In this document: positions 45,770 to 55,463 of the stretch, piece by piece
How positions within the stretch are numbered: position 1 is the first letter of the stretch
How the letters are laid out: every line of letters begins with the position of its first letter
Origin: Nonomuraea sp. NBC_00507
Lineage (GTDB): Bacteria > Actinomycetota > Actinomycetes > Streptosporangiales > Streptosporangiaceae
DNA length: 64,000 nt
NCBI RefSeq assembly: GCF_036013525.1
Contig: NZ_CP107853.1
Span: 8,184,001-8,248,000 of the forward strand
Direction of reading: 5' to 3'
The notes under the pieces: model-generated
Databases searched by the model: none
What the model was told of the DNA's origin: nothing
The model's input: only the letters and a program-made list of their open reading frames with translations
Program-made: the position numbers and the translations under genes

Positions 45770-47350
45770 ATGAGACGCGTGCGGCTCCACCGCGATCTTC
45801 CGGTGCCGATGCCCGACGGCGTGACGCTGCTGGCCGACCACTACGCTCCGGCCACGGGCGAACGGGCTCCCGTCATTCTGATGCGCTCCCCCTACGGCCG
45901 GCGCGGGCCGTTCGGCTGGTTCTTCGGCCGCGGCTTCGCCAGGCAGGGCTTCCACGTCGTGATCCAGAGCTGCCGGGGCGGGTTCGGCTCCGGCGGCCTG
46001 CTCGATCCGCTCGGCGACGAGCACGACGACGGCCTGGCGACCGTCGCGTGGCTGCGCCAGCAGCCCTGGTACGGCGGGTCGTTCGCGATGTTCGGCCCTT
46101 CCTACCTCGGCTACACGCAGTGGGCGATCGCCCCCTACGCCGGGCCGGACCTGAAGGCCATGTCCCTGCAGATCACCGCCTCCCAGTTCAGGGACGCCGC
46201 CTACGTGGGCGGCGCGTTCGCGCTGGAGTCGGCGTTGAGCTGGACCACGCTCACCGACGCCATGTCGCGCCGCTTCGGCGGCGCCGCGTTGTGGACCGCG
46301 CCCCGGCTCACCCGCAGGGCGGTGCTGTCCGGCCGGCCGGTGGCCGAGCTGGACCTGGTGTCGGCGGGCCGGCCGCTGCCCTTCTTCCAGGATCTGGTGA
46401 CGCATCACGCGGACCCGGCGGTGCCGTACTGGGACAAGCGGGACTTCTCCCTGAAGGTCGGCGACGTGGACGCGGCCGTCACCATGCTGGGCGGCTGGTA
46501 CGACGTGTTCCTGCCGTGGCAGCTGAAGGACTACGCGGCGCTGCGGGCGGCGGGCCGGCGGCCTTATCTGACGATCGGGCCGTGGTACCACATCGACACG
46601 CGGCACGCCCGGCCCACGATGGTGGAGGCGTCGGCGTGGTTCCGCGCGCATCTGATGGGCGACCTGTCCCGGCTGCGGCCCGACCCTGTGCGGATCTACG
46701 TGACGGGCGCCGAGGAGTGGCGTGACTACCCCGACTGGCCGGTGCCGGGCATGCGCGAGCAGCGGTGGCATCTCCAGCACGGGTTCGGGCTGGGTGTGGA
46801 CAGTCCGCGGGAGGCCGGGCCCGACCGGTTCCGCTACCATCCTGACCATCCGACGCCGGTGATCGGCGGGCCGGTTCTGCTCGGCGACTCCCGGCCGCGC
46901 GACCAGCGGCGGCTGGAGCAGCGCCGCGACGTGCTGGTCTACAGCTCGCCCGCGCTGGAGTCGGGCGTGGAGATGATCGGCCCGGTCCGCGCGGAGGTGT
47001 TCGTGCGTTCCAGCACCCCGTACGTGGACGTGGTGGTGCGGGTGTGCGACGTCTGGCCGGACGGGCGCTCGGTCAACGTGTGCGAGGGGGTGCGCCGCCT
47101 CGGGCCGCTGTCAGCCGGGGAGGTGCGGCGGGTGGAGGTGGACCTGTGGCCGATCGCGCACCGGTTCCGGCGCGACCACCGCATCCGGGTGCACGTGGCG
47201 GCCGGGGCGTACCCGACGATCGCCCGCAACCCCGGCACCGGCGACCCCCTCGGCGCGGGCGGCCCGATGGTGCCCGCCGACGTCGAGGTGTTCCACTCAC
47301 CCGACCGGCCCTCGGCGGTGGTGATGCCGGTGTGCGCGCCTCGCGGCTGA
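45770..47350 (+). CDS. CocE/NonD family hydrolase
   Basis: A 526-residue serine hydrolase related to cocaine esterase and X-Pro dipeptidyl-peptidases. The nucleophile is in MFGPSYLGYTQW, the acid Asp in LGGWYDVFLPW and the His in IGPWYHIDTRH. The C-terminal jelly-roll domain typical of the family starts near residue 385. The ATG at 45770 lies directly after TACTGGTTAGTA, which may be an operator. The WYL regulator downstream overlaps this gene and probably controls it. Natural substrate unknown. Confidence 0.9.
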   Translation: MRRVRLHRDLPVPMPDGVTLLADHYAPATGERAPVILMRSPYGRRGPFGWFFGRGFARQGFHVVIQSCRGGFGSGGLLDPLGDEHDDGLATVAWLRQQPWYGGSFAMFGPSYLGYTQWAIAPYAGPDLKAMSLQITASQFRDAAYVGGAFALESALSWTTLTDAMSRRFGGAALWTAPRLTRRAVLSGRPVAELDLVSAGRPLPFFQDLVTHHADPAVPYWDKRDFSLKVGDVDAAVTMLGGWYDVFLPWQLKDYAALRAAGRRPYLTIGPWYHIDTRHARPTMVEASAWFRAHLMGDLSRLRPDPVRIYVTGAEEWRDYPDWPVPGMREQRWHLQHGFGLGVDSPREAGPDRFRYHPDHPTPVIGGPVLLGDSRPRDQRRLEQRRDVLVYSSPALESGVEMIGPVRAEVFVRSSTPYVDVVVRVCDVWPDGRSVNVCEGVRRLGPLSAGEVRRVEVDLWPIAHRFRRDHRIRVHVAAGAYPTIARNPGTGDPLGAGGPMVPADVEVFHSPDRPSAVVMPVCAPRG

Positions 47351-48276
47351 TGTCCCTGGTCCTGCTGTTGCAGGGCCGGGGCGGGATGACGGCGACCGAG
47401 CTGGCCAAGGAGCTGGAGGTCTCCGAGCGCACCGTGCACCGCGACGTGCTGGCGCTGTCGGAGGCCGGCGTGCCGGTGTACGCCGACCGCGGCCGCGGCG
47501 GCGGCTACCGGCTGCTCGAGGGCTACCGGACCCGGCTGACCGGGCTGGACCGCTCCGAGGCCGAGGCGTTGTTCCTGTCGGGCGTGCCGGCCGCGCTGCG
47601 CGAGATGGGGCTGCACGACGTGGCGGCGACCGCCCGGCTGAAGGCGGCCGCCGCGTTGTCCCCGGCCCTGCGTGACGCGCCGGCGACCGCGGCGCAGCGC
47701 TTCCACCTGGACGCGCCGGGCTGGTTCGCCGGCGACGACCCGCCGCCGCCTGCGCTGGCGCCGCTGGCCAGGGCGGTGTGGAACGACCGGCGCGTGCGGA
47801 CGGTGTACAAGGGCAACCAGCGCACGCTGGAGCCGTACGGGCTGGTACTGAAGGCAGGCGTCTGGTACCTGGCCGCGCGGCTGGGGACGCGGTTCCTGAT
47901 CTTCCGGGTGCACCGGTTCGGCGCGATCGACGTGCTCGCCGAGGCCTTCGACCGGGATCCCGGCTTCGACCTGGCCGCCTTCTGGGCGCAGCAGTCGGCC
48001 GAGTTCACCCGCTCGCTGCTGCGGGACGTGATCACGTTGCGGCTGAGCGAGCGGGGGCAGCGCATGTTGCGGCACATCGCCGACCCGGCCGCGCTGGCGG
48101 ACGCGCTCGGCTCGCTCCAGCCGGACGGGACCGTGCAGCTGGCGGTGGAGTCGGTGGAGGTGGCGTTCTCGCAGGTGCTGCGGTTCGGGCCGGACGCGGA
48201 GGTGCTGGCGCCGCCGGAGCTGCGGACGATGGTCGCCGAGGCCGCCGCCCGCACCTCCGCCCTCTACGGTGGGTAG
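47332..48276 (+). CDS. YafY-type regulator with WYL domain
   Basis: A 314-residue regulator. The winged helix at the N-terminus reads SRLMSLVLLLQGRGGMTATE, LAKELEVSERTVHRDVLALS and AGVPVYADRGRGGGYRLL. The WYL domain spans about 130-210 (YKGNQRTLEPYGLVLKAGVW and YLAARLGTRFLIFRVHR) and a C-terminal WCX-like part follows. A GTG at 47332 gives the family N-terminus and overlaps the hydrolase by 19 bases; an ATG at 47350 overlapping the stop is the alternative. WYL proteins sense nucleic acids or small ligands. Confidence 0.88.
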   Translation: MRASRLMSLVLLLQGRGGMTATELAKELEVSERTVHRDVLALSEAGVPVYADRGRGGGYRLLEGYRTRLTGLDRSEAEALFLSGVPAALREMGLHDVAATARLKAAAALSPALRDAPATAAQRFHLDAPGWFAGDDPPPPALAPLARAVWNDRRVRTVYKGNQRTLEPYGLVLKAGVWYLAARLGTRFLIFRVHRFGAIDVLAEAFDRDPGFDLAAFWAQQSAEFTRSLLRDVITLRLSERGQRMLRHIADPAALADALGSLQPDGTVQLAVESVEVAFSQVLRFGPDAEVLAPPELRTMVAEAAARTSALYGG

Positions 48277-48288
48277 CGGGGTCCGCGG

Positions 48289-49212
48289 CTACCGGTAGTC
48301 GGCCGGGTCGGCGTCCTTGCCGGTCTCCTCCACCTCGGTGATGAAGCGCCACACCTGCGGGCGGCTGCCGTCCACGTCGGTGAGGCCGTACGCCTCGGCC
48401 AGCTGCCCGCTGTCCACTGACCTGCCCGACCAGCGTTGCTTGTCAGGGTCGGCGGCGATCGCGGCGATCGCGCGGCCCACGTAGGCGGGGGTCTCGGAGA
48501 CCAGCCAGCTCTTGTGGTCGACCTTGGCCTCGCGCCAGTTGTCCTCGGTGACCCCGAAGTTGTCCAGCATCGCCTCCGAGCGCAGGAACCCGGGCGTGAC
48601 CGCCACGCCCGTCCCGCCGTACGGGCGCAGCTCCTTGGACCAGGCGAACGCCAGCCGGTTCACCGACATCTTGGCCAGGTCGTAGTAGACGTTCTCCCGG
48701 TAGCGGGTCTCGTTGAACTCCCAGGTGCCGTCGGTGACCTCCACGACCAGCCCGCCCTCGTTCCTGATCAGCAGCGGCAGCAGGAACCTGCTGCTGATGA
48801 TGTGGGTGTCGACGGCCAGCCGGAGCAGCCGCAGCCCCTTGTCCATGTCGTGTTTCCACACGGGGGTGTCCCACTCCCACAGGTGGTCGCTCCCCCACAC
48901 GTCGTTGACCAGCACGTCGAGCCGGCCCTGCTCGCGCTCCACGCGCACCGCGAGCGCCTCGACCTGCGCGGGGTCGAGGTGGTCGACCTGGACGGCGATG
49001 CCCGTGCCGCCGGCCGCCGTGACCAGTTCCGCCGTCTCCTCGATGGTCTCCGGCCTGTTCATCTCCGAGCGCCGCTCGCGCGTGCTGCGGCCCGTGCAGT
49101 AAACCGTCGCGCCGGCCGCGCCCAGCGCGACCGCTATTCCTCGTCCCGTGCCGCGGGTCGAGCCCGCCACCAAAGCAATCATGCGACCGATGGTGTCCGG
49201 AAAAGAGGACAT
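48289..49212 (-). CDS. Short-chain dehydrogenase/reductase
   Basis: A 307-residue NAD(P)-dependent oxidoreductase. The Rossmann motif is ALVAGSTRGTGRGIAVALGA with TGRS after the second strand, which favours NADPH. The catalytic Tyr-Lys pair is in YYDLAKMSVNR, with Asn in LVNDVWGSDHLWEWD. It belongs to a longer SDR subgroup annotated only as oxidoreductase. The start may be the ATG at 49212 or 49182. Substrate unknown. It is divergent from the symporter operon across a 270-base gap. Confidence 0.87.
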   Translation of the reverse strand: MSSFPDTIGRMIALVAGSTRGTGRGIAVALGAAGATVYCTGRSTRERRSEMNRPETIEETAELVTAAGGTGIAVQVDHLDPAQVEALAVRVEREQGRLDVLVNDVWGSDHLWEWDTPVWKHDMDKGLRLLRLAVDTHIISSRFLLPLLIRNEGGLVVEVTDGTWEFNETRYRENVYYDLAKMSVNRLAFAWSKELRPYGGTGVAVTPGFLRSEAMLDNFGVTEDNWREAKVDHKSWLVSETPAYVGRAIAAIAADPDKQRWSGRSVDSGQLAEAYGLTDVDGSRPQVWRFITEVEETGKDADPADYR

Positions 49213-49386
49213 CTCTTGTCATGTTTTCCGTGAGAGGCCGTTCGGCGCGTGCAACCGACCACTCGCCGATCGATGACGGGCAGGCGAGGTCCCGGTAACT
49301 AAGCTCCCACAACGGCGTTACGGCTGCGTGTCTCATATGCCGGGACGGAATCTCAGTATTTAGGCCAAACCGTAACATAACCGACA

Positions 49387-49416
49387 TTGGGTTTAATACC
49401 GCCATAAAGCTAGTCT
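49387..49416 (+). promoter_or_regulatory. Candidate promoter for the DUF3311-symporter operon
   Basis: TTGGGT and TAGTCT are separated by 18 bases. The transcript leader, about 60 bases, carries a short hairpin with AGCCGG and CCGGCT arms at 49440-49457. The rest of the 270-base divergent gap shows no other clear element. Confidence 0.5.
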
Positions 49417-49482
49417 CCCTCCATTGACTACCTGTCAGGAGCCGGTCACCGCCGGCTGCTGATCCATGCCATCGGAGGGTCG

Positions 49483-49692
49483 ATGACTACCGGGGAACCC
49501 GGGCAACCGCGCACCGACCGCAGCCCCTGGAACTGGCTGCTGCTCGTGCCGATCGTGTTGCCGTTGCTGACGTTCCTGTTCAACGGCGATGAGCCCCGCT
49601 TGCTGGGCTTCCCGCTGTTCTACTGGCTGCAGCTCGCCTTCATCGGGGTCGGCGTCGTGTCCACGACGATCGTGTACAGGATGACGAAGTGA
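49483..49692 (+). CDS. DUF3311 small membrane protein
   Basis: A 69-residue protein with two membrane segments (LLLVPIVLPLLTFLFNG and LFYWLQLAFIGVGVVSTTIV). DUF3311 proteins commonly precede sodium:solute symporters of the MctP type and are thought to assist or belong to the transporter. The stop overlaps the symporter start as GTGA, so translation is coupled. CGGAGGG lies 6 bases before the ATG at 49483. Confidence 0.9.
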   Translation: MTTGEPGQPRTDRSPWNWLLLVPIVLPLLTFLFNGDEPRLLGFPLFYWLQLAFIGVGVVSTTIVYRMTK

Positions 49693-51299
49693 GCGGGCAC
49701 ACGACCGAGCTGGTCGTCTTCACTGTGCTGTTCCTGGTCGTCAGCGCCATGGGATTCGTGGCGGCCCGCTGGCGGCGGCCCGACAACATCGAGAGCCTGA
49801 ACGAGTGGGGCCTGGGCGGCCGCAACTTCGGCTCCTGGATCACCTGGTTCCTCGTGGGCGGCGACCTGTACACCGCATACACGTTCGTGGCGGTGCCCGC
49901 GCTCGTGTTCGGCGCCGGCGCCATGGGCTTCTTCGCCGTGCCGTACACCGTGATCATCTACCCGCTGGTGTTCCTGGTCCTGGTCAGGCTGTGGTCGGTG
50001 TCGCACGTGCACGGGTTCGTCACGCCGGCCGACTTCGTCCGGGCCCGCTTCGGCTCGCCGACGCTGGCGCTGCTGGTGGCGATCACCGGGCTGGTGGCGA
50101 CCATGCCGTACATCGCGCTGCAGCTGGTCGGCATCGAGGCCGTGCTGAAGTCGATGGGCGTCACCGGGCACCTGCCGATCATCATCGCGTTCGCGATCCT
50201 GGCCGCCTACACCTACCAGTCGGGCCTGCGCGCCCCCGCATTGATCGCCTTCGTCAAGGACACGCTGATCTACATCGTGATCCTGGCGGCGGTCTTCTAC
50301 ATCCCGGCCAAGCTCGGCGGCTGGGGATCGGTCTTCGACGCGGCGAAGGCGAAGTTCGACGCCTCCCCCGCGCCCGGCGACGGGATCATCCTCAACGCCG
50401 CCAACCAGCTGCAGTACATCACCCTGGCCTTCGGCTCGGCGCTGGCGCTGTTCCTCTACCCGCACAGCCTCACCGGCGTGCTGGCCTCCAAGAACCGCAA
50501 CGTGATCAAGCGGAACATGTCGGCGCTGCCCGCCTACAGCCTCCTGCTCGGCCTGATCGCGCTGCTCGGCTACATGGCGATCGCGGCCGGCACCAAGCCG
50601 GTCATGAACGCGAACGGCAAGCCGGACAACAACACGATCGTGCCGCAGCTGTTCGACCAGATGTTCCCCGACTGGTTCACCGGCGTCGCCTACGCCGCGG
50701 TCGGCATCGGCGCGCTGGTCCCGGCGGCCATCATGTCGATCGCCGCGGCCAACCTGTTCACCCGCAACATCTACCGCGAGTACTTCAACAAGCACGCCAC
50801 AGACGCCCAGGAGGCCAAGGTCTCCAAGCTGACCTCGCTCCTGGTCAAGGTCGGCGCGGTGCTCTGCATCCTGGTGCTGGACCCGCAGTTCTCCATCGAC
50901 CTGCAGCTCATCGGCGGCGTGATCATCCTGCAGACGCTGCCGTCGGTGGCGCTCGGCCTCTACACGCGCTGGTTCCACAAGGGCGGCCTGATCGCGGGCT
51001 GGGCGGCCGGCCTTGGGGCGGGCATGTGGATGCTCTACCTCATCCCGAACCCCGCCACCGGCAAGCTGCACTTCGGCGGCTCGGCGTTCCCGCTGTCCAA
51101 CTTCGGGTTCGACACCAAGATGACGATCTACGTCGGGTTCGTGGCGGTGATCGTCAACCTGGTGGTGGCGGCGCTGGGCACGCTGGTGTTCCGGGCGCTC
51201 AAGATGGCCGACGGGCCGGACGCGACCTCGCGCGACGACTACTTCGCCGACGAGGGCGACCCCAAGGTCAAGGACCTGGACCTGACCGGCTCGCACTGA
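49689..51299 (+). CDS. Sodium:solute symporter, monocarboxylate (MctP)-like
   Basis: A 536-residue membrane transporter of the SSS family with about 13 membrane segments. Conserved parts include ESLNEWGLGGRNFGSWITWF, LVGGDLYTAYTFVAVPALVF and the fifth-helix region VATMPYIALQLVGIEAVL. Partnership with DUF3311 points to the MctP subgroup that takes up lactate, pyruvate or other monocarboxylates. Sodium dependence follows from the family. No catabolic genes for a single substrate are next to it. Confidence 0.92.
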   Translation: MSGHTTELVVFTVLFLVVSAMGFVAARWRRPDNIESLNEWGLGGRNFGSWITWFLVGGDLYTAYTFVAVPALVFGAGAMGFFAVPYTVIIYPLVFLVLVRLWSVSHVHGFVTPADFVRARFGSPTLALLVAITGLVATMPYIALQLVGIEAVLKSMGVTGHLPIIIAFAILAAYTYQSGLRAPALIAFVKDTLIYIVILAAVFYIPAKLGGWGSVFDAAKAKFDASPAPGDGIILNAANQLQYITLAFGSALALFLYPHSLTGVLASKNRNVIKRNMSALPAYSLLLGLIALLGYMAIAAGTKPVMNANGKPDNNTIVPQLFDQMFPDWFTGVAYAAVGIGALVPAAIMSIAAANLFTRNIYREYFNKHATDAQEAKVSKLTSLLVKVGAVLCILVLDPQFSIDLQLIGGVIILQTLPSVALGLYTRWFHKGGLIAGWAAGLGAGMWMLYLIPNPATGKLHFGGSAFPLSNFGFDTKMTIYVGFVAVIVNLVVAALGTLVFRALKMADGPDATSRDDYFADEGDPKVKDLDLTGSH

Positions 51300-51302
51300 A
51301 CC

Positions 51303-51344
51303 CCGGCGGTCCGCCCCCGTCCCCCCGCGGGGGCGGGCCGCCGG
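51303..51344. terminator. Bidirectional terminator between symporter and DUF6285
   Basis: Two 17-base arms (CCGGCGGTCCGCCCCCG and CGGGGGCGGGCCGCCGG) pair with one G-U pair and an 8-base loop. It lies exactly in the 46-base gap between two convergent genes and can serve both. Confidence 0.85.
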
Positions 51345-51345
51345 T

Positions 51346-51693
51346 TCAATCCGCCACGAGATAGCCGGGGTTGGCAACCTCCAGCTTGGCCCGCACGGCA
51401 TCCACCAGGGCGGCGACGAGCTCGTGGTCGTCGGCGATCCGGCCCTCGCGAACGGCGGCGGCCAGCTCGGCGTCGCCGGCCACGCCCAGCGCGGCCAGCC
51501 GGGCGGCGTGCTCGGCCGCCTGGGCGGGACCCAACTCGATCTCCCGCTCGACCATGCCCAGCACGTTGATCGCGACCCGGGTGTGGAACCGCACCCGGCC
51601 CTCGACGGCCGGCAACACGTCACTCTCGAGGAAATCACGCACGGCGGCCACCAGCTGCGCCGCCGTGGGTACGTCGTGCGGCCCCTTCGTCAT
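51346..51693 (-). CDS. DUF6285 protein
   Basis: A 115-residue helical protein. It matches DUF6285 with PTAAQLVAAVRDFLESDVLP, RVRFHTRVAINVLGMVERE and DDHELVAALVDAVRAKLEVA. Family members normally sit with an acyl-CoA dehydrogenase and a phosphotransferase, which is true here, though the gene is on the opposite strand and a protease gene lies between them. AGGAGATCAG precedes the ATG. The function is thought to be linked to acyl-CoA breakdown; a direct activity is not known. Confidence 0.85.
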   Translation of the reverse strand: MTKGPHDVPTAAQLVAAVRDFLESDVLPAVEGRVRFHTRVAINVLGMVEREIELGPAQAAEHAARLAALGVAGDAELAAAVREGRIADDHELVAALVDAVRAKLEVANPGYLVAD

Positions 51694-51732
51694 CTGATCT
51701 CCTTTTTAGCAGGGAACGACTACCCTGCGGCC

Positions 51733-52515
51733 ATGCGCACAGAGTCTCCCACCGCATCTACCCCGGTGCTCGGACCCCAGCTGATCCGGGCCGAGATCTT
51801 CGTCGTGATGTCGGTCTCGCTCGGCGCCAGCGGCCTGGTGGCGCTCGTGCGGCTGATCGGGGCGCTCACCGCGCCGAAGGAGCTGAAGAGCCAGCAGGCC
51901 GTGCTCGTCGGGTCCATGGCCCCGGGGCGGCCGTGGCTGGACCTGACGTTGCAGCTGGTCCAGATCGTGATCTCGGTGGCGCCGGTCGGGCTGGTGGCGT
52001 ACCTGCTGGTGCGCTCCGGGGAGTCCATGCGCACGATCGGCGCGGACCTGCGCGAGCCGCGGCGGGACCTGGTGCGCGGGGCCCTGCTCGCGGCCGCGAT
52101 CGGCGGCAGCGGGCTGGCGTTCTACCTGGCGGTGTGGGCCTCCGGGGTGAACCTGACCGTCGTTCCCGGTGCGCTGCCCGAGGTGTGGTGGCAGGTGCCG
52201 GTGCTGCTGCTCGCGGCGGCTCAGAACGGCGTGCTGGAGGAGGTGCTGGTCGCCGGCTACCTGCTGCACCGGCTCGGGCAGGCCGGATGGAGCCCGTGGA
52301 AGGCCCTCGCGCTCTCGTCGCTGCTGCGCGGGTCGTACCACCTGTATCAGGGGTTCGGGGGGTTCGCCGGAAACGTGGTGATGGGCGTGGTGTTCGGGCG
52401 GCTGTACCAGCGGTGGGGGCGCGCGACGCCGCTCGTGGTGGCCCACACGCTCATCGACGCCGTCGCCTTCGTCGGGTACGCGTTCCTGCGCGGACGGGTC
52501 AGCTGGCTGCCCTGA
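51733..52515 (+). CDS. CPBP family intramembrane metalloprotease
   Basis: A 260-residue membrane protein with about seven hydrophobic segments. The CPBP (CAAX protease/bacteriocin-processing) motifs are EEVLVAGYLL, the second motif with His in GSYHLYQG, and the C-terminal AHTLIDAV. In many members the first motif is EExxxR; here Ala replaces that Arg (EEVLVAG), which is a known actinomycete variant as far as I recall. It starts 40 bases from the divergent DUF6285 gene. Substrate unknown. Confidence 0.85.
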   Translation: MRTESPTASTPVLGPQLIRAEIFVVMSVSLGASGLVALVRLIGALTAPKELKSQQAVLVGSMAPGRPWLDLTLQLVQIVISVAPVGLVAYLLVRSGESMRTIGADLREPRRDLVRGALLAAAIGGSGLAFYLAVWASGVNLTVVPGALPEVWWQVPVLLLAAAQNGVLEEVLVAGYLLHRLGQAGWSPWKALALSSLLRGSYHLYQGFGGFAGNVVMGVVFGRLYQRWGRATPLVVAHTLIDAVAFVGYAFLRGRVSWLP

Positions 52516-52520
52516 CACCG

Positions 52521-52549
52521 TTGACTCGGCAACGATTGTCGGCTGAGAT
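52521..52549 (+). promoter_or_regulatory. Promoter for the acyl-CoA dehydrogenase gene
   Basis: TTGACT and TGAGAT are 17 bases apart, and the ATG at 52556 follows 6 bases later, which fits a leaderless transcript. Confidence 0.6.
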
Positions 52550-52555
52550 CATTTC

Positions 52556-53749
52556 ATGAGCTTCGCCGTGCCCGCCGGTGTCCGGCCGATCCGCGATGCC
52601 GTCCACGCGTTCATGACCGAGCGGGTCGAGCCCGCCGAGCCGGTGCTGCACGCCGGCGGCGCCGCCGCCGCCGCGGCCGCGCTGGACGAGCTGCGGGCCG
52701 AGGCGAAGAAGGAAGGCCTGTGGGCGCTCGGCCACCCGCGGGAGCTGGGCGGCGGCGGGCTGTCGTTCCTCGACTACGTCTACGTCAACGAGGTGCAGGG
52801 ACGCAGCGAGTACGGGCAGCTGGCGCTGGGCACCTTCACGCTGCAGGACTCGCTCATGCTGCACGAGCACGCCTCGCCCGAGCAGCGCGAACGCTACCTC
52901 GAGCCGCTGGTGCGCGGCGACATCTGGCCCAGCTTCGCCATGACCGAGCCGTCGGTGTCCAGCTCCGACCCCACCCGGCTCCGCACGGCCGCCGTGCTCG
53001 ACGGCGACGAGTGGGTGATCAACGGGCACAAGTGGTTCACGACCGGGGCGTCGCGGGCGGCGTACACGACCGTGATGTGCCGCACCGAGCCGGACGCCCC
53101 GCCACACCGGGCCTTCTCCATGATCCTGGTGCCGACCGACACACCCGGCTACACCATCGTCCGCGAGACGCCGGTGCTGGGACTGGACGGGGCGCACTGC
53201 GAGGTGCGCTACGAGGACGTCCGCGTGCCCGCCGCCAACCTGCTCGGCCGGCGCGGCCATGGGTTCGTCATCGCGCAGCAACGCCTGGGACCCGGCCGGA
53301 TCTTCCACTGCATGCGCTGGCTGGGGCAGGCGCAGCGGGCCTTCGACCTGATGTGCCGCAGGCTGCACGAGCGCAGCGCGTTCGGCGAGCCGCTGGCGAA
53401 CAAGCAGCTCATGCGGCAGCACGTGTTCGACTCCTACACCGAGATCCAGGCGGCCAGGCTGCTCACGTTGCAGGCCGCCGAGGCGATCGACGCCGGTTCC
53501 GACGCACGGGTGGAGATCGGGGCGATCAAGGTCGTCGGAGCGCGTATGCTGCACAACGTGATCGACCGCGCCATCCAGGTCTACGGGGCCGCGGGCCTGA
53601 CGCCGGACACTCCGCTCGAGCGGATGTACCGGCACGCTCGGGCCGGGCGGATCTACGATGGCCCCGACGAGGTGCACATCGACTCGGTGGGGCGGCGCAT
53701 CCTGGGCACGTACGCGGCGGGCGGCACCTGGGAGTTCGGCCTGCGATGA
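52556..53749 (+). CDS. Acyl-CoA dehydrogenase
   Basis: A 397-residue FAD enzyme for the first step of beta-oxidation of a fatty or branched acyl-CoA. Features are the middle-domain FAMTEPSVSSSDPT and NGHKWFTTGASRA, and the C-terminal helices with QVYGAAGLTPDTPL and ARAGRIYDGPDEVH, whose Glu region is near the catalytic base in this subgroup. It is the ACAD11-like type that pairs with an aminoglycoside-phosphotransferase-like kinase. The following gene overlaps it by ATGA and encodes that kinase. Confidence 0.93.
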   Translation: MSFAVPAGVRPIRDAVHAFMTERVEPAEPVLHAGGAAAAAAALDELRAEAKKEGLWALGHPRELGGGGLSFLDYVYVNEVQGRSEYGQLALGTFTLQDSLMLHEHASPEQRERYLEPLVRGDIWPSFAMTEPSVSSSDPTRLRTAAVLDGDEWVINGHKWFTTGASRAAYTTVMCRTEPDAPPHRAFSMILVPTDTPGYTIVRETPVLGLDGAHCEVRYEDVRVPAANLLGRRGHGFVIAQQRLGPGRIFHCMRWLGQAQRAFDLMCRRLHERSAFGEPLANKQLMRQHVFDSYTEIQAARLLTLQAAEAIDAGSDARVEIGAIKVVGARMLHNVIDRAIQVYGAAGLTPDTPLERMYRHARAGRIYDGPDEVHIDSVGRRILGTYAAGGTWEFGLR

Positions 53750-54717
53750 GCCGGCTCGAGGAGATCGTCCGCACGGTGTTCGGTGCCGGGTCGGCGATCC
53801 CGCATCGGGTGCGGCTGCCCGGCGGGGCGTCCCGCGAGACGTGGGCCCTGGACGTCGCCGCGGCCGACGGCACCCGGCATGAGCTGGTCCTGCGGCTCGA
53901 GTCTCCCGGTGCCGCCCTGGAGGCCGGCGCCACCCTGGCGGCCGAGGCCGTGCTGATGCGCACCGCGTTTCAGGCGGGGGTGCCGGTGCCGCGGATCGTC
54001 TCCAGCGGCGAGTCCCACATCCTCATGACCCGTGTCCCCGGCGAGACGATCCCGCGCAAGATCCTGCGCGACGACGCCTACGCCACGGCCCGGCGCAGAC
54101 TCGCCGCGCAGTGCGGCCAGGCGCTGGCCGCCATTCACCGCATGCCGCTGTCGTGCGTGCCCGCTGAGGCTGAGACCGCGGCCGAGACCGATCCGCTGCG
54201 CCGCTGGCGGGACGTGCTCGACCGGCTGGGCGAGCCGCACCCGGTGTTCGAGCTGGCGTTGCGGCGGCTCGCCGCGACGCGGCCGCGCCCCGGCCGGCGC
54301 GCCGTGGTGCACGGCGACTTCCGCAACGGCAACCTCATCGTCGGCCCCGAGGGGATCAGGGCAGTGCTCGACTGGGAGCTCGCCCATGCCGGGGACCCGC
54401 TGGAGGACCTCGGCTGGTTGTGTGTGAAGGCCTGGCGGTTCGGCTCGCCGCTGCCGGTCGGCGGGTTCGGCACGTACGACGACCTCATCCACGCCTACGA
54501 GCGGGCCGGCGGCGACCCGGTGGACCGGGACGCGCTGCGCTGGTGGGAGACCTTCGGCGTGCTCAAATGGGGCGTCATCTGCGTCATGCAGACCATGCGG
54601 CACCTGCGTGGCGGCGCCCGCTCCGTCGAACTGGCGGCGATCGGCCGCCGCGTGTGCGAGAACGAGTGGGATCTGCTCGGCATGTTGCGCGAGCGGGCGG
54701 AAAACCCGTTGCCTTGA
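53746..54717 (+). CDS. Phosphotransferase (ACAD10/11-type kinase domain)
   Basis: A 323-residue aminoglycoside-phosphotransferase-fold kinase. The nucleotide-binding lobe has LPGGASRETWALDV, the catalytic loop is VVHGDFRNGNLIVG, and the DWELAHAGDPLEDLGW motif carries the metal Asp. In mitochondrial ACAD10/11 the same two activities phosphorylate and then break down 4-hydroxy acyl-CoAs, so this gene pair may do the same. It overlaps the dehydrogenase gene as ATGA. DUF6285 nearby belongs to the same functional set. Confidence 0.9.
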   Translation: MSRLEEIVRTVFGAGSAIPHRVRLPGGASRETWALDVAAADGTRHELVLRLESPGAALEAGATLAAEAVLMRTAFQAGVPVPRIVSSGESHILMTRVPGETIPRKILRDDAYATARRRLAAQCGQALAAIHRMPLSCVPAEAETAAETDPLRRWRDVLDRLGEPHPVFELALRRLAATRPRPGRRAVVHGDFRNGNLIVGPEGIRAVLDWELAHAGDPLEDLGWLCVKAWRFGSPLPVGGFGTYDDLIHAYERAGGDPVDRDALRWWETFGVLKWGVICVMQTMRHLRGGARSVELAAIGRRVCENEWDLLGMLRERAENPLP

Positions 54718-54743
54718 CCCGGGCAGCGGCGCAGGCTTGTGCG

Positions 54744-55459
<716 letters not shown>

Positions 55460-55463
<4 letters not shown>

